A DNA stretch of 64,000 bases from Bolinopsis microptera (taxonomy: Eukaryota; Ctenophora; Tentaculata; Lobata; Bolinopsidae), in NCBI RefSeq assembly GCF_026151205.1, contig NC_087072.1, positions 25,013,799-25,077,798 of the forward strand. Reading direction: 5' to 3'. Below, in pieces: positions 20,692 to 31,206 of this stretch (within the stretch, counting starts at the first letter, position 1; each line of letters starts with the position of its first letter). The notes below the pieces were generated by a model. That model worked only from the letters and a program-made list of their open reading frames with translations. It was not told the origin of the DNA and ran no database searches. The translations under genes and the position numbers were made by a program.

Positions 20692-22317
20692 CGTGTAAAT
20701 AGTAATATTCTCGTTTAATTCTTTTATCTCTTTTAATCTTTTATCTCCTGTATAACGTCACGCTATTCGTTAATTTTCAGATGAGCCCTATTTGATAAAT
20801 GCTGTCAGTTTTATGTTCATATTTGCTCCGATTTCGTTAAAAACTATTTACGGTTGATAACTATTTTACAGTTATATATTTTGTTTGAAATAAATTTCGT
20901 CGTCAAATTTTTAATGTGAATATTGATCGTTATAATTGAATTGATACTATTTCAGAATATGAGTATGACGTAGAAATGTCGATACGTTATTCAGCTATTT
21001 ATTTCCATTAGAATCTGTCTTCACTGAGTCTATTCAGAAACAATCAGAAATTTGAATAAAAGAACTGTCGAGATATTGGCGAAAAACTGTCTCGATCACG
21101 TTATATGACCGTATAAAAATAAGGAAGTTGGTAGAATTTATCGTTAGGGTTAAGATTTCAGCATATGCTTTTGTTAGGGATTGGGTTAGAGTTAGGGTTG
21201 GGATCAGATAAGAGGATTAGGAAATATAATGTATTTGCACGAATAGAATTATGAATTTAAGGGTTAGACTGGTTTGTAGGGTAATGACTTGCTAGTTGGT
21301 TTGTGTGTACGACTTAGAGATGGTTACTTAGAGGTTGCGGCATCGGCTGCCAGACCTTGGGTCAGAAGTGATATGACCACCATATATGTCATCAAGTAAT
21401 TAATATGGAAGCTTGTGGCGTATAATTTAAATTAGTGATGTGATCCATGGATTGAATATAATTGACCTAGAAATTGGCTAGATCTGGGGTAGAGTTCATA
21501 TGACAACTCTGTACATAGTACAGAATACTGCTCCACCATGTTAGAGGTCCGAGGGAACTCCGGATCCCGAAGAATACTGGCGAAATGATTCCAGAACTCT
21601 AGAGGATATGTGGGAGGAACGCTCGACTCACTGTCGTAGAAATATTTCCTTTACCCTCATGAGTTTTTGTCCATATAAATATTGTGTTCGCAAAGGTATG
21701 TTATAAAATTATAATATAGATTAATTGTCTTAACAATTGATCAATGTTATCATTGTTCCAAATTTCACTTAACAAATTTGTCGTGGAGAATGGGACGTGC
21801 CGCGATTTCCTTTTGACCTTGTTGATAGGCAGTAAAATTATCGGACTGCGATGAATAGGGACTTGCCACCCCATGGCAACATTGAAATATATAATTAAAA
21901 TCTATAACTGCGACCATGATGTGGTTTGTTATATTTCACAGCCTTAAAACATACTTGGAGAATAACAGGCTGATGATGGTGTCGCAATTAATCGTATCAC
22001 ATAGAACACCGGCAAACTTCTAGTTCTCCGTCCTCACCGGCAAACTTCTAGTTCTCTGTCCTCGGTGACAAATCACCAAATCCCAATGAACTGACCGCTA
22101 AATGTAGTTATTCTGCTAGATTATTCTTTAAGTCCTTTTAACGGTCTTCTTGCCCGGTGATGAATTAAATATTTTTGTCGTCAAATAGGGCACAAGTACA
22201 ACTGTGTCCTGTGACCTAACCTGATGACCTCTCTTCAACCACTCAGCTCATCAATACGATTCTTGGTTTTATACTGTTCGTATGGTCGTGACCAGATTCC
22301 AGAATTGACGAATACGT
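20692..22317. other. Unassigned stretch; possible 3' tail of the Penelope-like element
   Basis: AT-rich DNA follows the stop codon with no clear element end. At 21144-21232 degenerate TTAGGG-like words appear (GTTAGGGATTGGGTTAGAGTT), too irregular to call an array. A short duplication CACCGGCAAACTTCTAGTTCTC occurs twice between 22008 and 22061. No gene was recognised. Confidence 0.4.
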
Positions 22318-22620
22318 ATAATCTTACTATATATAAAGCGAGACGATATATATATATATATTTATCTGTGCCATTTACTGACACCACAGCATCAACTTTA
22401 ACGCGAATTTCTGCAAAAACCGTCAAAGATATACAACTGAAACTTTTTTGACTGGGTCAAATGCTTTAATGGCCTCCAAATCAGCATGAAAAAATAATAT
22501 AAAATTAATCAAGCTGGTTATAGATGTGACCGTGTGGTATGTGACTGCTAAAATTTCTGCCTGTGGATCTAAAAAGAATGTTATACTCCCAGGTTTTGTA
22601 GTAGTTTTAGTTGCCCAGTG
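22318..22620. repeat. Dispersed repeat, diverged copy (TCTTACTATATATAAAGCGAG)
   Basis: This segment begins TCTTACTATATATAAAGCG, then an AT dinucleotide run and ACTGACACCAC, and matches the starts of both duplication copies at 28864 and 48513. It is more diverged than those two are from each other. The TC start preceded by A resembles a Helitron 5' end, but no matching 3' end is attached here. Confidence 0.6.
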
Positions 22621-22744
22621 AGCTGATGTGTTAAGAGCAAACAGTTCACACTGGTATACAGTTGCCTGAGTGCCTAGGTGGAAACTTTGTCTATGGACAT
22701 TGGACCTCGATTGAGTTTTTTATTACGCAGTAACCTGCACCTGA

Positions 22745-22815
22745 GAACTGTTCTCATTATAGTTCTCATTATAGTTACTATTCTCATTATAGAACTATTC
22801 TCATTATAGTTCAGT
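22745..22815. repeat. Short tandem repeat in the LINE 5' region
   Basis: The motif TTCTCATTATAG(TT) occurs about five times with small spacers, just ahead of ORF1. The truncated relative at 48480-48497 has only one unit. It may be a copy-number-variable promoter motif; function is inference. Confidence 0.8.
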
Positions 22816-22898
22816 ACACGTTGATTTGGTTTGATTTTAATGCGCGTTGATTCGTTTTTCAGTTGGATGTTAAGTTTGACAAGACCACTATTTATCGG

Positions 22899-24788
22899 AT
22901 GAGTGACCCCTCACACAGTATTCCATACGGCAACACTAGCCAGGAAAACAGCAATTTCTCTCCAGTAGTTGCAGTGTTGGCACTTGGTCTGAAGGATCCA
23001 CGCCCCATGTACATCAAGACCCAAGCTGGGAGTCAAGTAACCCACAAAGCGGCCCTTATGTCTGGCACGTTGTGCGTACTCAGTGGCAAGACAGAGTTGA
23101 GATACAAACGCTCGATACCTAGAGGTTGGGGAAAAGTAGAAGAACAGTACTTCCTGATATTTGAACAGAAATGTCCAACAGAAACTGACAGCGCCCTCAA
23201 AGGTCCGCAGAAGAACCCTCAGTCAGACATCACCACGGAACAGGCTGAAGAAATGAACTTCCCCCTCCTTAAGACTCCCCCCACTGTTGTTCGAGTAACG
23301 TCTGTAGCAGACAACCTGGATTATGAAGCAGATGGAGGACTCCTGCTTGCATCAACGATCAGTGCAGTTGTAGGGAAGATGGATGAGGGAACGGTAGATA
23401 AGGAGCTCATAAGAAGTCAAGTCTCAACTGCAGGATCTTTATCTGAAAAGCGGACAAGACTTCAGAACAAAATGTGCATGTCAATCGGGGAACTCTCCAT
23501 GTCAGCAGCCAATAACTCGATGTCTCACGGCATGAACTTCTCACGATGTGACTCCCCGAGGATCGAAGACGTGGAAATGAAAGATGACATTGCATCAGTG
23601 CGTAATGCTCAAAAATGTGTGGAGAACTCTCTAAAGCATGTTGTGGATTCCATCGTATCTGTCAAGGCGAATGTAGCAACTCTCCAGGAAGCGACCAAAC
23701 AACAAACTCAAAAAGAAATCTCGCCTCACCCAACCAGCAACACCGATGTTTTGGATGCGATAAGTGATTTGAAAAGTGCAGTGAGTGATTGCAACAACAG
23801 AATCGACAATCTGAGCAAGACAAATGTTTTTACACAAACGATAAAGGAGTGCAATGGTAAAATTGATGACCTTGTGGAGAACATAAACGGCACAAAAGAT
23901 GACCTTCAGTCAATGAGGAAGATTCTGAACGACCTTAGTCAAAATGGAGTAGATATCATGAAGAAATCGGTGGAAGACATGGGGAGCTACTACAACAGTG
24001 TCTTCTGCGATGAAACAAGGGAGCACATTAAAGACATCCACGCGTATGTAACACACCAAATGTGCGAGGTCGCAATTCAAACTGACCCTTTGATAAAAGA
24101 AATAGCAGCGTTAGGAGACCAACCGAACCTAGCCTCGCCTTCGCCCAAATTTGGTTTCCCCGATCCAATAAAGCCCTCCCTGAAAGTCTTGGTCGAAAGT
24201 GGGCAACCCATCAACGTTTGGCTTGTTACCGATTCAATTATGAGACACATTGATGAGTCATGCTTGGAATTTAGGAAATATAGGTTGAATTTCAAAAGAA
24301 TTGACTTTACATGTAGTGAATCACTGACCGGTGAATACATGATGGGGAGCAAAATACCAACAGAGAAGCCTCAACTAATATATGTACATCTCGGCATCAA
24401 TGATATACACAAAGGAGAGGACATTACCAAAATCATCGACAACTTCAAGATCTTTAATGAAATGCTAGAACTAGTATCTCCCACCACCAGACTGGTCATC
24501 TCTTGCCCCCTACTGAACGGAAACACCTACCAGAACCGACACGTCTTTTCCTTGAGGAGATCCCTGTCCTTATTGGTCAATCAGCAGCAAGACGAGGACC
24601 CTAAAACAAAAAGGATTTTCCTTCAGAGAAATGATAAGTTCTTCATTAACACTCAGTCCACTTCTAAGCAGAACTTGATGTACTTCCGCGATAATCTCCA
24701 TCTATCAGAAAGAGGAATGCATGCAATCACCAACACCATGAGAGACACCCTCGACAAGATCTTCAGGGAGTTTGAGCTTCCAGTCTAA
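22899..24788 (+). CDS. LINE ORF1 protein with SGNH/GDSL esterase domain
   Basis: 629 residues from the first ATG (22899); the frame is closed upstream by a TGA. The middle (about residues 230-390) is rich in charged heptad-like sequence (IDNLSKTN, MRKILNDLSQ) and probably forms a coiled coil. The C-terminal ~200 residues are an SGNH-type hydrolase: VWLVTDSIMRH (nucleophile Ser446), LGINDI (Asn501) and DNLHLSERGM (Asp598 and His601). ORF1 esterases are known from CR1-type LINEs and are thought to help ORF1 handle lipid or membranes during retrotransposition. No PHD finger precedes the coiled coil, unlike the ORF1 fragment at 47040. It sits 50 bases upstream of ORF2. All expected catalytic residues are present. 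Confidence 0.88.
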   Translation: MSDPSHSIPYGNTSQENSNFSPVVAVLALGLKDPRPMYIKTQAGSQVTHKAALMSGTLCVLSGKTELRYKRSIPRGWGKVEEQYFLIFEQKCPTETDSALKGPQKNPQSDITTEQAEEMNFPLLKTPPTVVRVTSVADNLDYEADGGLLLASTISAVVGKMDEGTVDKELIRSQVSTAGSLSEKRTRLQNKMCMSIGELSMSAANNSMSHGMNFSRCDSPRIEDVEMKDDIASVRNAQKCVENSLKHVVDSIVSVKANVATLQEATKQQTQKEISPHPTSNTDVLDAISDLKSAVSDCNNRIDNLSKTNVFTQTIKECNGKIDDLVENINGTKDDLQSMRKILNDLSQNGVDIMKKSVEDMGSYYNSVFCDETREHIKDIHAYVTHQMCEVAIQTDPLIKEIAALGDQPNLASPSPKFGFPDPIKPSLKVLVESGQPINVWLVTDSIMRHIDESCLEFRKYRLNFKRIDFTCSESLTGEYMMGSKIPTEKPQLIYVHLGINDIHKGEDITKIIDNFKIFNEMLELVSPTTRLVISCPLLNGNTYQNRHVFSLRRSLSLLVNQQQDEDPKTKRIFLQRNDKFFINTQSTSKQNLMYFRDNLHLSERGMHAITNTMRDTLDKIFREFELPV

Positions 24789-24838
24789 ATTTTAGTCTTC
24801 AAATCATGACCACCAACCCAACCTCTTGAAAAAATACT

Positions 24839-27800
24839 ATGAATTTACAATCCAAAATTATAAGCTGGAACATCCAATCAACAAATACAACTTTTGGCTC
24901 TAAGTTTGATGACCCTCAATTTTGTGCCGTCTTTGACAAGTTTCCTATTGTCTGCCTTCAAGAAATAAGACAACCTGTCAAACACTCGGGTTACAGGTCC
25001 TTCAATAAAACCCGCCGGGACAAAAAACATGGTGGCGTATGCATAATGGTCCAAAACGAAATATCCAAAGGCGTTAAACTTGAAAAATCCACAATTGAAG
25101 ATGTTGTTGCCTGTAAACTTGACAAAAATTACTTTGGCGTAGAGAATGATATATTCATTGTTAACTCATACATTAAGCCAGCTAACACTTCCTCTAAAAA
25201 CTCAAATATTTCGGGCTTTGACACCATCCGTGAACTGGACCAATTTCTCAATGTTCTTTTAAGTAAAGGTGATGTCATTACTTGTGGTGACTTCAACTCG
25301 CGTATCGGCCATGACATTGACTTTATCAAAGAGGACAAATGTGGCTACGAGAGCTTCATTCCCCTGCCAGAAGACTACACCCCACAAGAACTTCCAACCA
25401 GGAACTCAAAGGACAAAAAGTCGAACAATTACAAAAGACCCTTTCTAGAAATGCTTGTCAATAATGAACTCCATATTCTCAATGGGAGAACTTTAGGAGA
25501 CTCATATGGTGACTTCACTTGTATTCAGACCAGCGGTGCCAGCGTTGTTGACTACTTTATTATATCACCAAACTGCAGTAAGTATCTAAGTCATATGACA
25601 ATCCAGCCGTTCACTTGCTTTTCTGATCATAAACCACTACTCCTGGCACTCAACTTCTCTCCTTCCAACACTCTTGTAAACACAAAGGCACTCCATGAAA
25701 CTTACGCTCGAGCCCCACTTCGTTACAAAATAACTCCTGATAGCCTTTCAAGCTTACGGGATACAATGATGGACCCACTTGTGGAAGAATGTTCCAAAAG
25801 CCTCTTAGAAACAGATTATCCCGAAGATCTCCTAGGTACATACAAATTAAACGAAGATATCACAGTACACTTGAACAAAATAGCAGACAGATGTCTCCAA
25901 AAGACCAAACATCCCAAAATAACCAAAAAGGGATCAATAAATAAACAACCCTGGTTCACACAAGCCACCAGAGAAGCTAAAATATCTTGTACTCGTGCAG
26001 CTCAAATTGTTTCTGATTTCCCCAATAGCGATTATCTTCGAAAAAATTTTTACCAAGTAAAAAATACGTACAAAAGTTTAATTGACCGTACAAAAAACAA
26101 ATATCTTGACAAATTGAATACAGATATTGAAACTGGAAAAATTCTTAACTGGAAACAATTCAAAAAACTGAAAAAATTTAAAGGAAGAGTTGACAAATTT
26201 GATTGCCATGACATGGACAACTTTCAAAAATTCTTTGGTAAACTTTATGCCAATGCACATAGCACCATAACTGTAGAGAATAAGGAAGAAATGCTTCAAA
26301 ATGCAGAGGCTATTAACAATAATTTCCAACCATCCCCTGCACAATCAATACTCAATGGCCAGATCTCTGTGGACGAAATATCTACTGCGATCTCTTCACT
26401 CAAAAACGGCAAAAGTTCCTCGGAGGATATGATATGTAATGAAATACTGAAGACCTTGTCCACAACAAACACACAACTCCTTTGCAAAGTCTTTAACCGC
26501 TGTTTGGACACTGGAACTTACCCATGGAACAACAGCATTATTACACCCCTACACAAAAAAGGCGACAAAGATAATCCAGACAATTACAGAGCAGTTGCTG
26601 TGAGTAGTACAATCGGAAAACTATTTTCGACCATCATGTTAAACAGGATAATCAAGTTCAAAAATGAATACAACCCGGACCCCATAAATCAACTTGGCTT
26701 CGCTAAAGGAGCTCAAACATATGACCACATACTCACACTCAACACCATTACGTCTAAATACAAAAAGCTCAAGGTTCCCGTCTATGCTGTTTTTGTGGAC
26801 TTCCGGAAGGCCTTCGACTCTGTTTGCCGTGAAGCTCTTTTCTTAAAATTAGCTAAACTAGGTATCACTGGCAACACATTTAATGTTCTTAAACATATGT
26901 ATAAAAATTCCACTGGCCAGATAAAACTATCTGGATTTGTCAGCGAAAAATTTGATATCAATAAAGGAACTGAACAGGGTCATCCACTTTCCCCTGATCT
27001 ATTTAAGATATACATCAGAGATCTTTCCCCTCGACTAGAATATGATAACTGTCCGAAACTAATGAACCAACTTATCAGTCACTTACTATGGGCAGATGAT
27101 CTGATACTCTTGGCACTGGACCCCAAAACCCTCCAAAAGCAACTCGATGCTTTGAACAATTTCTGCTTGGAATGGGGCGTCGAAATTAATGCAGATAAAA
27201 CTAAACTCATGAAATTTAATGCCCGTTTTGATACTTATCAGCCGGTTCCCCTCAAAATTGGTGATCACTTGTTAGAAGAAGTCGAGTCATACTGCTATCT
27301 AGGAATCGAAATACACAAATCCGGCACATTCACAAATGCCCGAACTGAGCTCAAAAAGAAAGCCATGCGTGCACTTTATGCCATGAAAAGCTCAGTAAAC
27401 AAATCCAAATTATCATTCCGCTCTCTAACAACACTCTTTGATGGTCTTATTAAACCTATCGTTCTTTACGGAGCGCCTATTTACACACCTAACATGGCTA
27501 TCATAAAACACATAACAAAACAAGTCGATCTCAATATGGATGCCGACACAAAAACAAAATTTCAAACTAGTATCCTCAAGAAAATTAGCCTTCTGAACAG
27601 CGAAAAAGTTCACCTTCACTTTCTTAAATGGTCACTGGGGGTAAATCGTAAAGCCAGCAACGCAGGCGTCTGGGGTGAGTCAGGCCGCTACCCATTAATC
27701 TATGAATGTATTAACCTCACTCTCAAATATAGCCAACGTTTGAAAAATCTCAAAGATAACTCCCTTGTCTCCTTAGCTTTCAAAGAACAGATGAACATGA

Positions 27801-28600
27801 AATTGGACTGGTACAGGGGTTTGGAGCCTGTCCTCGCGCTAGACCCATGTTTCTCTACCGATCATGTCACAGCCTACTGCACACTCAAAAACAATCACTC
27901 CAAGTTACTTTTCGAAAGAAACCCGAGTATCGCAAAACCACCAAAAGAGGACTTTCTTATTCACAACGGTTTCAAGAAACGAATTCCTCCTCAATCAACA
28001 CAACCCATCGGGAGTAAAATATTCACACCACACGTCATTACTAAAACTTTGAAATGTAACTTTAGAGAATATTGGGGGTCCTGTATCAACACTTCTCGGA
28101 AATTAGAATTCTATCGTGACCTAAAATCCAAATTTAACAAAGAGTATTACCTAGATAGTGTCATTAAATATGCAGACCGTGCTAATATCACAAGACTGCG
28201 GATCAGTGCACATCGACTCGAAATTGAACTTGGCCGATATAATCAAACTCCACGTGACGAGCGAATATGCTCCTGGTGCAATATAGTCTTAGGTTCTGGT
28301 ATTATTGAGAATGAAGACCACTTCCTTAACCATTGTGATCTTAACGCTGCATCGAGGCGAAAAGTCCTAGACAAGATCCAGTCACTCATATCAAATCCAA
28401 TCAAACCGTCTGCGACATCTTATTCTGTTCACAATGTCATCCCTGGAGCAAACGTTCTCAAATTCATCAGCAACAACAGTGAAATCATTGAACTTATCAC
28501 GAACGAAAGTCAAGTCCACCTCACGAGAGTCGTTGCTAGGTTTGCCACTACGTGTTTTAACAACCGCAAGAAATTTGTTGACTCTCTGGCCAGTACATGA
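24839..28600 (+). CDS. LINE ORF2: AP-type endonuclease plus reverse transcriptase
   Basis: 1253 residues, ATG at 24839, uninterrupted. The N-terminal exonuclease-endonuclease-phosphatase domain (about residues 5-265) shows IISWNIQS, CLQEIRQP, CGDFNSRIG and CFSDHKPLLL. The RT domain (about 560-830) shows ITPLHKKGDKDNPDNYRAVA, FVDFRKAFDS (Asp654), GTEQGHPLSPDLF and LLWADDLILLA (Asp753-Asp754). The palm box is WADD, where YADD or FADD is usual. Near the C terminus a zinc-knuckle-like group C1144-x2-C1147...H1161-x3-H1165-C1166 matches the H/C patch found after RT in many CR1/L2/Crack-like LINEs. The enzyme nicks DNA and primes reverse transcription at the nick. Nothing in the reading frame suggests inactivation. 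Clade assignment is inference from motif style. Confidence 0.93.
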   Translation: MNLQSKIISWNIQSTNTTFGSKFDDPQFCAVFDKFPIVCLQEIRQPVKHSGYRSFNKTRRDKKHGGVCIMVQNEISKGVKLEKSTIEDVVACKLDKNYFGVENDIFIVNSYIKPANTSSKNSNISGFDTIRELDQFLNVLLSKGDVITCGDFNSRIGHDIDFIKEDKCGYESFIPLPEDYTPQELPTRNSKDKKSNNYKRPFLEMLVNNELHILNGRTLGDSYGDFTCIQTSGASVVDYFIISPNCSKYLSHMTIQPFTCFSDHKPLLLALNFSPSNTLVNTKALHETYARAPLRYKITPDSLSSLRDTMMDPLVEECSKSLLETDYPEDLLGTYKLNEDITVHLNKIADRCLQKTKHPKITKKGSINKQPWFTQATREAKISCTRAAQIVSDFPNSDYLRKNFYQVKNTYKSLIDRTKNKYLDKLNTDIETGKILNWKQFKKLKKFKGRVDKFDCHDMDNFQKFFGKLYANAHSTITVENKEEMLQNAEAINNNFQPSPAQSILNGQISVDEISTAISSLKNGKSSSEDMICNEILKTLSTTNTQLLCKVFNRCLDTGTYPWNNSIITPLHKKGDKDNPDNYRAVAVSSTIGKLFSTIMLNRIIKFKNEYNPDPINQLGFAKGAQTYDHILTLNTITSKYKKLKVPVYAVFVDFRKAFDSVCREALFLKLAKLGITGNTFNVLKHMYKNSTGQIKLSGFVSEKFDINKGTEQGHPLSPDLFKIYIRDLSPRLEYDNCPKLMNQLISHLLWADDLILLALDPKTLQKQLDALNNFCLEWGVEINADKTKLMKFNARFDTYQPVPLKIGDHLLEEVESYCYLGIEIHKSGTFTNARTELKKKAMRALYAMKSSVNKSKLSFRSLTTLFDGLIKPIVLYGAPIYTPNMAIIKHITKQVDLNMDADTKTKFQTSILKKISLLNSEKVHLHFLKWSLGVNRKASNAGVWGESGRYPLIYECINLTLKYSQRLKNLKDNSLVSLAFKEQMNMKLDWYRGLEPVLALDPCFSTDHVTAYCTLKNNHSKLLFERNPSIAKPPKEDFLIHNGFKKRIPPQSTQPIGSKIFTPHVITKTLKCNFREYWGSCINTSRKLEFYRDLKSKFNKEYYLDSVIKYADRANITRLRISAHRLEIELGRYNQTPRDERICSWCNIVLGSGIIENEDHFLNHCDLNAASRRKVLDKIQSLISNPIKPSATSYSVHNVIPGANVLKFISNNSEIIELITNESQVHLTRVVARFATTCFNNRKKFVDSLAST

Positions 28601-28863
28601 ACAGTGAACACTGAAAATCACTGTACCCGCTTTTGTTTCTTTTCGCGCAACGACGAGTGCAAACTGCAAAGTGACCTGGCTCAAGCATTACAGCATTACC
28701 AAGGCGACTGAAAACAAAATATTTTATGTCAAATCTTTATTTTTCACTTTAGTTAAGTTATATTAATATAATAAATTCAAATCTTATGATATTGTTATTA
28801 TCTTAACAGTTACTATTGTAGCTCAAGATTTTAAATTTGTATTCCTTGTATTCCTTGTATTCC
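28601..28863 (+). other. LINE 3' region and microsatellite-like tail
   Basis: Non-coding sequence after the ORF2 stop ends in GTATTCCTTGTATTCCTTG-type repeats (28836-28863). Short 3' tandem units rather than poly-A are usual for CR1/L2-like LINEs. The next base begins segmental duplication copy A. Confidence 0.7.
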
Positions 28864-31206
28864 TAAAGCGAGACGATATATATATATATATATTTATCCG
28901 TGCCATTTTACTGACACCACGGCATCAACTTTAATGCGAATTTCCGCAAAAACCATAAAAGATATACAACTGAAACTTTTTTGACTGGGTCAATTGCTTT
29001 AATAGCCTCAAAATCCGCATGAAAAAATGAAAAATTGGCTAAGAAATAGGAGTTTTAGAGCCCAAAATTTGGTGCCCCAAGTGGTGTCAAAAACGCAAAT
29101 TAAATAGGTAATAATTATTTTAGTCGCTTGAGTCTTGACACCATTTTAGGGTTATACGGGTTCCTGCTAGTATTTAATAATGCACTTCGATTTCATAATC
29201 TAACATGTATCAATTATATACTATGTGACTTCTTTGTACTTGTAGTATGTGACTTGTTTGTACTTTGTAGCTCCTTACTGGGCTGCGCTCAGCTTGTCAT
29301 TCCGCCTAATCTCTATTTTATGTTTATGAACATGATAGCCTGAGATCCCCAGGTAATACGTGACCTCTTTACTTCGTAATATGTGACTTGTTAGTAGTTC
29401 ATAAATCTAGATGTTAAACTTAAAATATCTTCCGTTATTTTTCTTTTCGTTAAATACATTATTCTCCTGTTTAGTTATTTTATTAGCCTTCTAACATTTG
29501 CAATCTGCAAATATAAATATGGATTTTAATATTTTTACCGTGTAGCTTTATTAGATATGATCTGTTTTATAGGAAAACACAAGTTCTTTTTAAATAATCG
29601 AGGCTCTTACGGGCAAAAAAGCGTGTTTTCAGCTGTCTATAACTTTATCTAGACCTGCAATAATGGAGTTACATATCAAATCATGCTCCACTGCACGTTA
29701 TTTTCACATCAAATAACAAGCACTAGCACAATCCACTTTCAACACCAATTCACTTCATATGCACAAAGTCAGCACAGTTCATTTCACCTTGGAGATTCAT
29801 AACACTAATCACTCCACACTCGTCACGTGTCATGCTATATATAAGTGCCGTTTTATAATTATTTGAGAGGTCATGTTCTAGTAGCTCTGTTATCTTCTAA
29901 TGCCTTGTCATACGTTGTACATTGTATGACCCGCCGCGCACGAAGTGCGCGGCTCCCCCTGTATCACTATAGTGAAACGACTCCTACCCTTTTTAACTGC
30001 GGCAGTGAAATCCCGGACGAAGGGATTTCACTAGTATTCAATATAATATGAATAATGCACTTCGACTTCATACAACTTATATAGTATGTGACTTTACTGG
30101 GCCGCGCTCAGCTTGTCATTCCGCCTAATCTCTAAGCTATTTTATGTTTATGAACATGATAGCCTGAGGTCCCCAAGTAATACGTGACCTGTTTGTACTC
30201 GTAGTATGTGACTTGTTTGTAGTTCCTAGTAAATCTATATTATGTTAAACTGAAAATATCTTCCGTTATTTTTCTTTTCGTTAAATACATTATTCTCCTG
30301 TGTCGCTATTTTATTAGCCTTCTAACATTTGCAAATATGAATATGGATTTCACCGCTCTATTAGATATGAATTGTTTTATAGGAAACCACAAGTTTTTTT
30401 TAATAATCGAAAAAACGTGTTTTCAGCTGTCTATAACTTCATCTAGACCCGCAATAATGGAGCAATAATGAATCTAGCTACAACATAGTACAAACAAAAC
30501 GAAACTGAGACGCTTGTGGGCACGTGTAAAACCGGTTTTTAGTTACAAAGAATACTCCAAACAACTTATTGACAAACAAACAAACAAACAAACAAACAAA
30601 CAAACAAACAAACAAACAAACAAACAAACAAACAAACAAACAAACAAACAAACAAACAAACAAACAAACAAACAAACAAACAAACAAACAAACAAACAAA
30701 CAAACAAACAAACAAACAAACAAACAAACAAACAAACAAACAAACAAACAAACAAACAAACAAACAAACAAACAAACAAACAAACAAACAAACAAACAAA
30801 CAAACAAACAAACAAACAAACAAACAAACAAACAAACAAACAAACAAACAAACAAACAAACAAACAAACAAACAAACAAACAAACAAACAAACAAACAAG
30901 CAAACAAACAAACAAACAAACAAACAAACAAACAAACAAACAAACAAACAAACAAACAAACAAACAAACAAACAAACAAACAAACAAACAAACAAACAAA
31001 CAAACAAACAAACAAACAAACAAACAAACAAAACGAAACTGAGACGCTTGTGGGCACGTGTAAAACCGGTTTTTAGTTACAAAGAATACTCCAAACAACT
31101 TATTGAGTAACGCAATTTTTGGCAGATCTTTTAATTGAGTTTTGAGGTGAGATTGAGAGCTGTCTATAACTTCATCTAGACCTGCAATAATAGAGTTACA
31201 TACCTA
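28864..31206. repeat. Composite dispersed repeat, Helitron-like candidate (copy A)
   Basis: Begins AAAGCGAGACGATAT and contains a module of ~450 bp (AATGCACTTCGA ... TTACATACCTAG) found at 29169-29685, 30048-30470 and 35970-36397, and in copy B at 48826, 50463 and 53728. A perfect 9-bp-stem hairpin with a GAA loop lies at 29933-29953 (GCCGCGCAC GAA GTGCGCGGC). The 5' TC start (intact at 22320 and 48503), a GC hairpin and CTAG at shared 3' ends (31203-31206, 36394-36397) suggest a non-autonomous Helitron. The hairpin is not next to CTAG, so this stays tentative. Confidence 0.45.
30491..31106. repeat. [AAAC]n microsatellite between two 82-bp direct repeats
   Basis: About 463 bp of pure AAAC units (30572-31034) with a single G substitution at 30900. 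It is bracketed by an identical 82-bp sequence (30491-30572 and 31025-31106: CAAACAAAACGAAACTGAG ... CCAAACAACTTATTGA). Open frames of NKQT or FVCL repeats here are products of the microsatellite. Copy B of the duplication lacks this locus. Confidence 0.95.

Larger units (their letters stand above)
22621..28863 (+). mobile_element. CR1/L2-like LINE, apparently near full length, two open frames
   Basis: The element holds a 5' region (from about 22630, GAGCAAACAGTTCACACTGG), ORF1 (22899-24788), a 50-base gap, ORF2 (24839-28600), a ~260-bp 3' region and a tail with three ATTCCTTGT-like units ending near 28863. The 5' region carries a short tandem repeat. Both frames are fully open, so this copy may be young. 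A fragment of the same 5' region occurs at 48363-48498, which confirms it as part of a family. No clear target duplication was found. Confidence 0.82.

Noticed and set aside
21137..21240. Interstitial TTAGGG telomere array
   Set aside because: The TTAGGG-like words are too few and irregular to support an array.
30478..31110. Long frames of NKQT and FVCL repeats on both strands
   Set aside because: A tetranucleotide array without stops gives open frames in several phases; no protein gene is implied.
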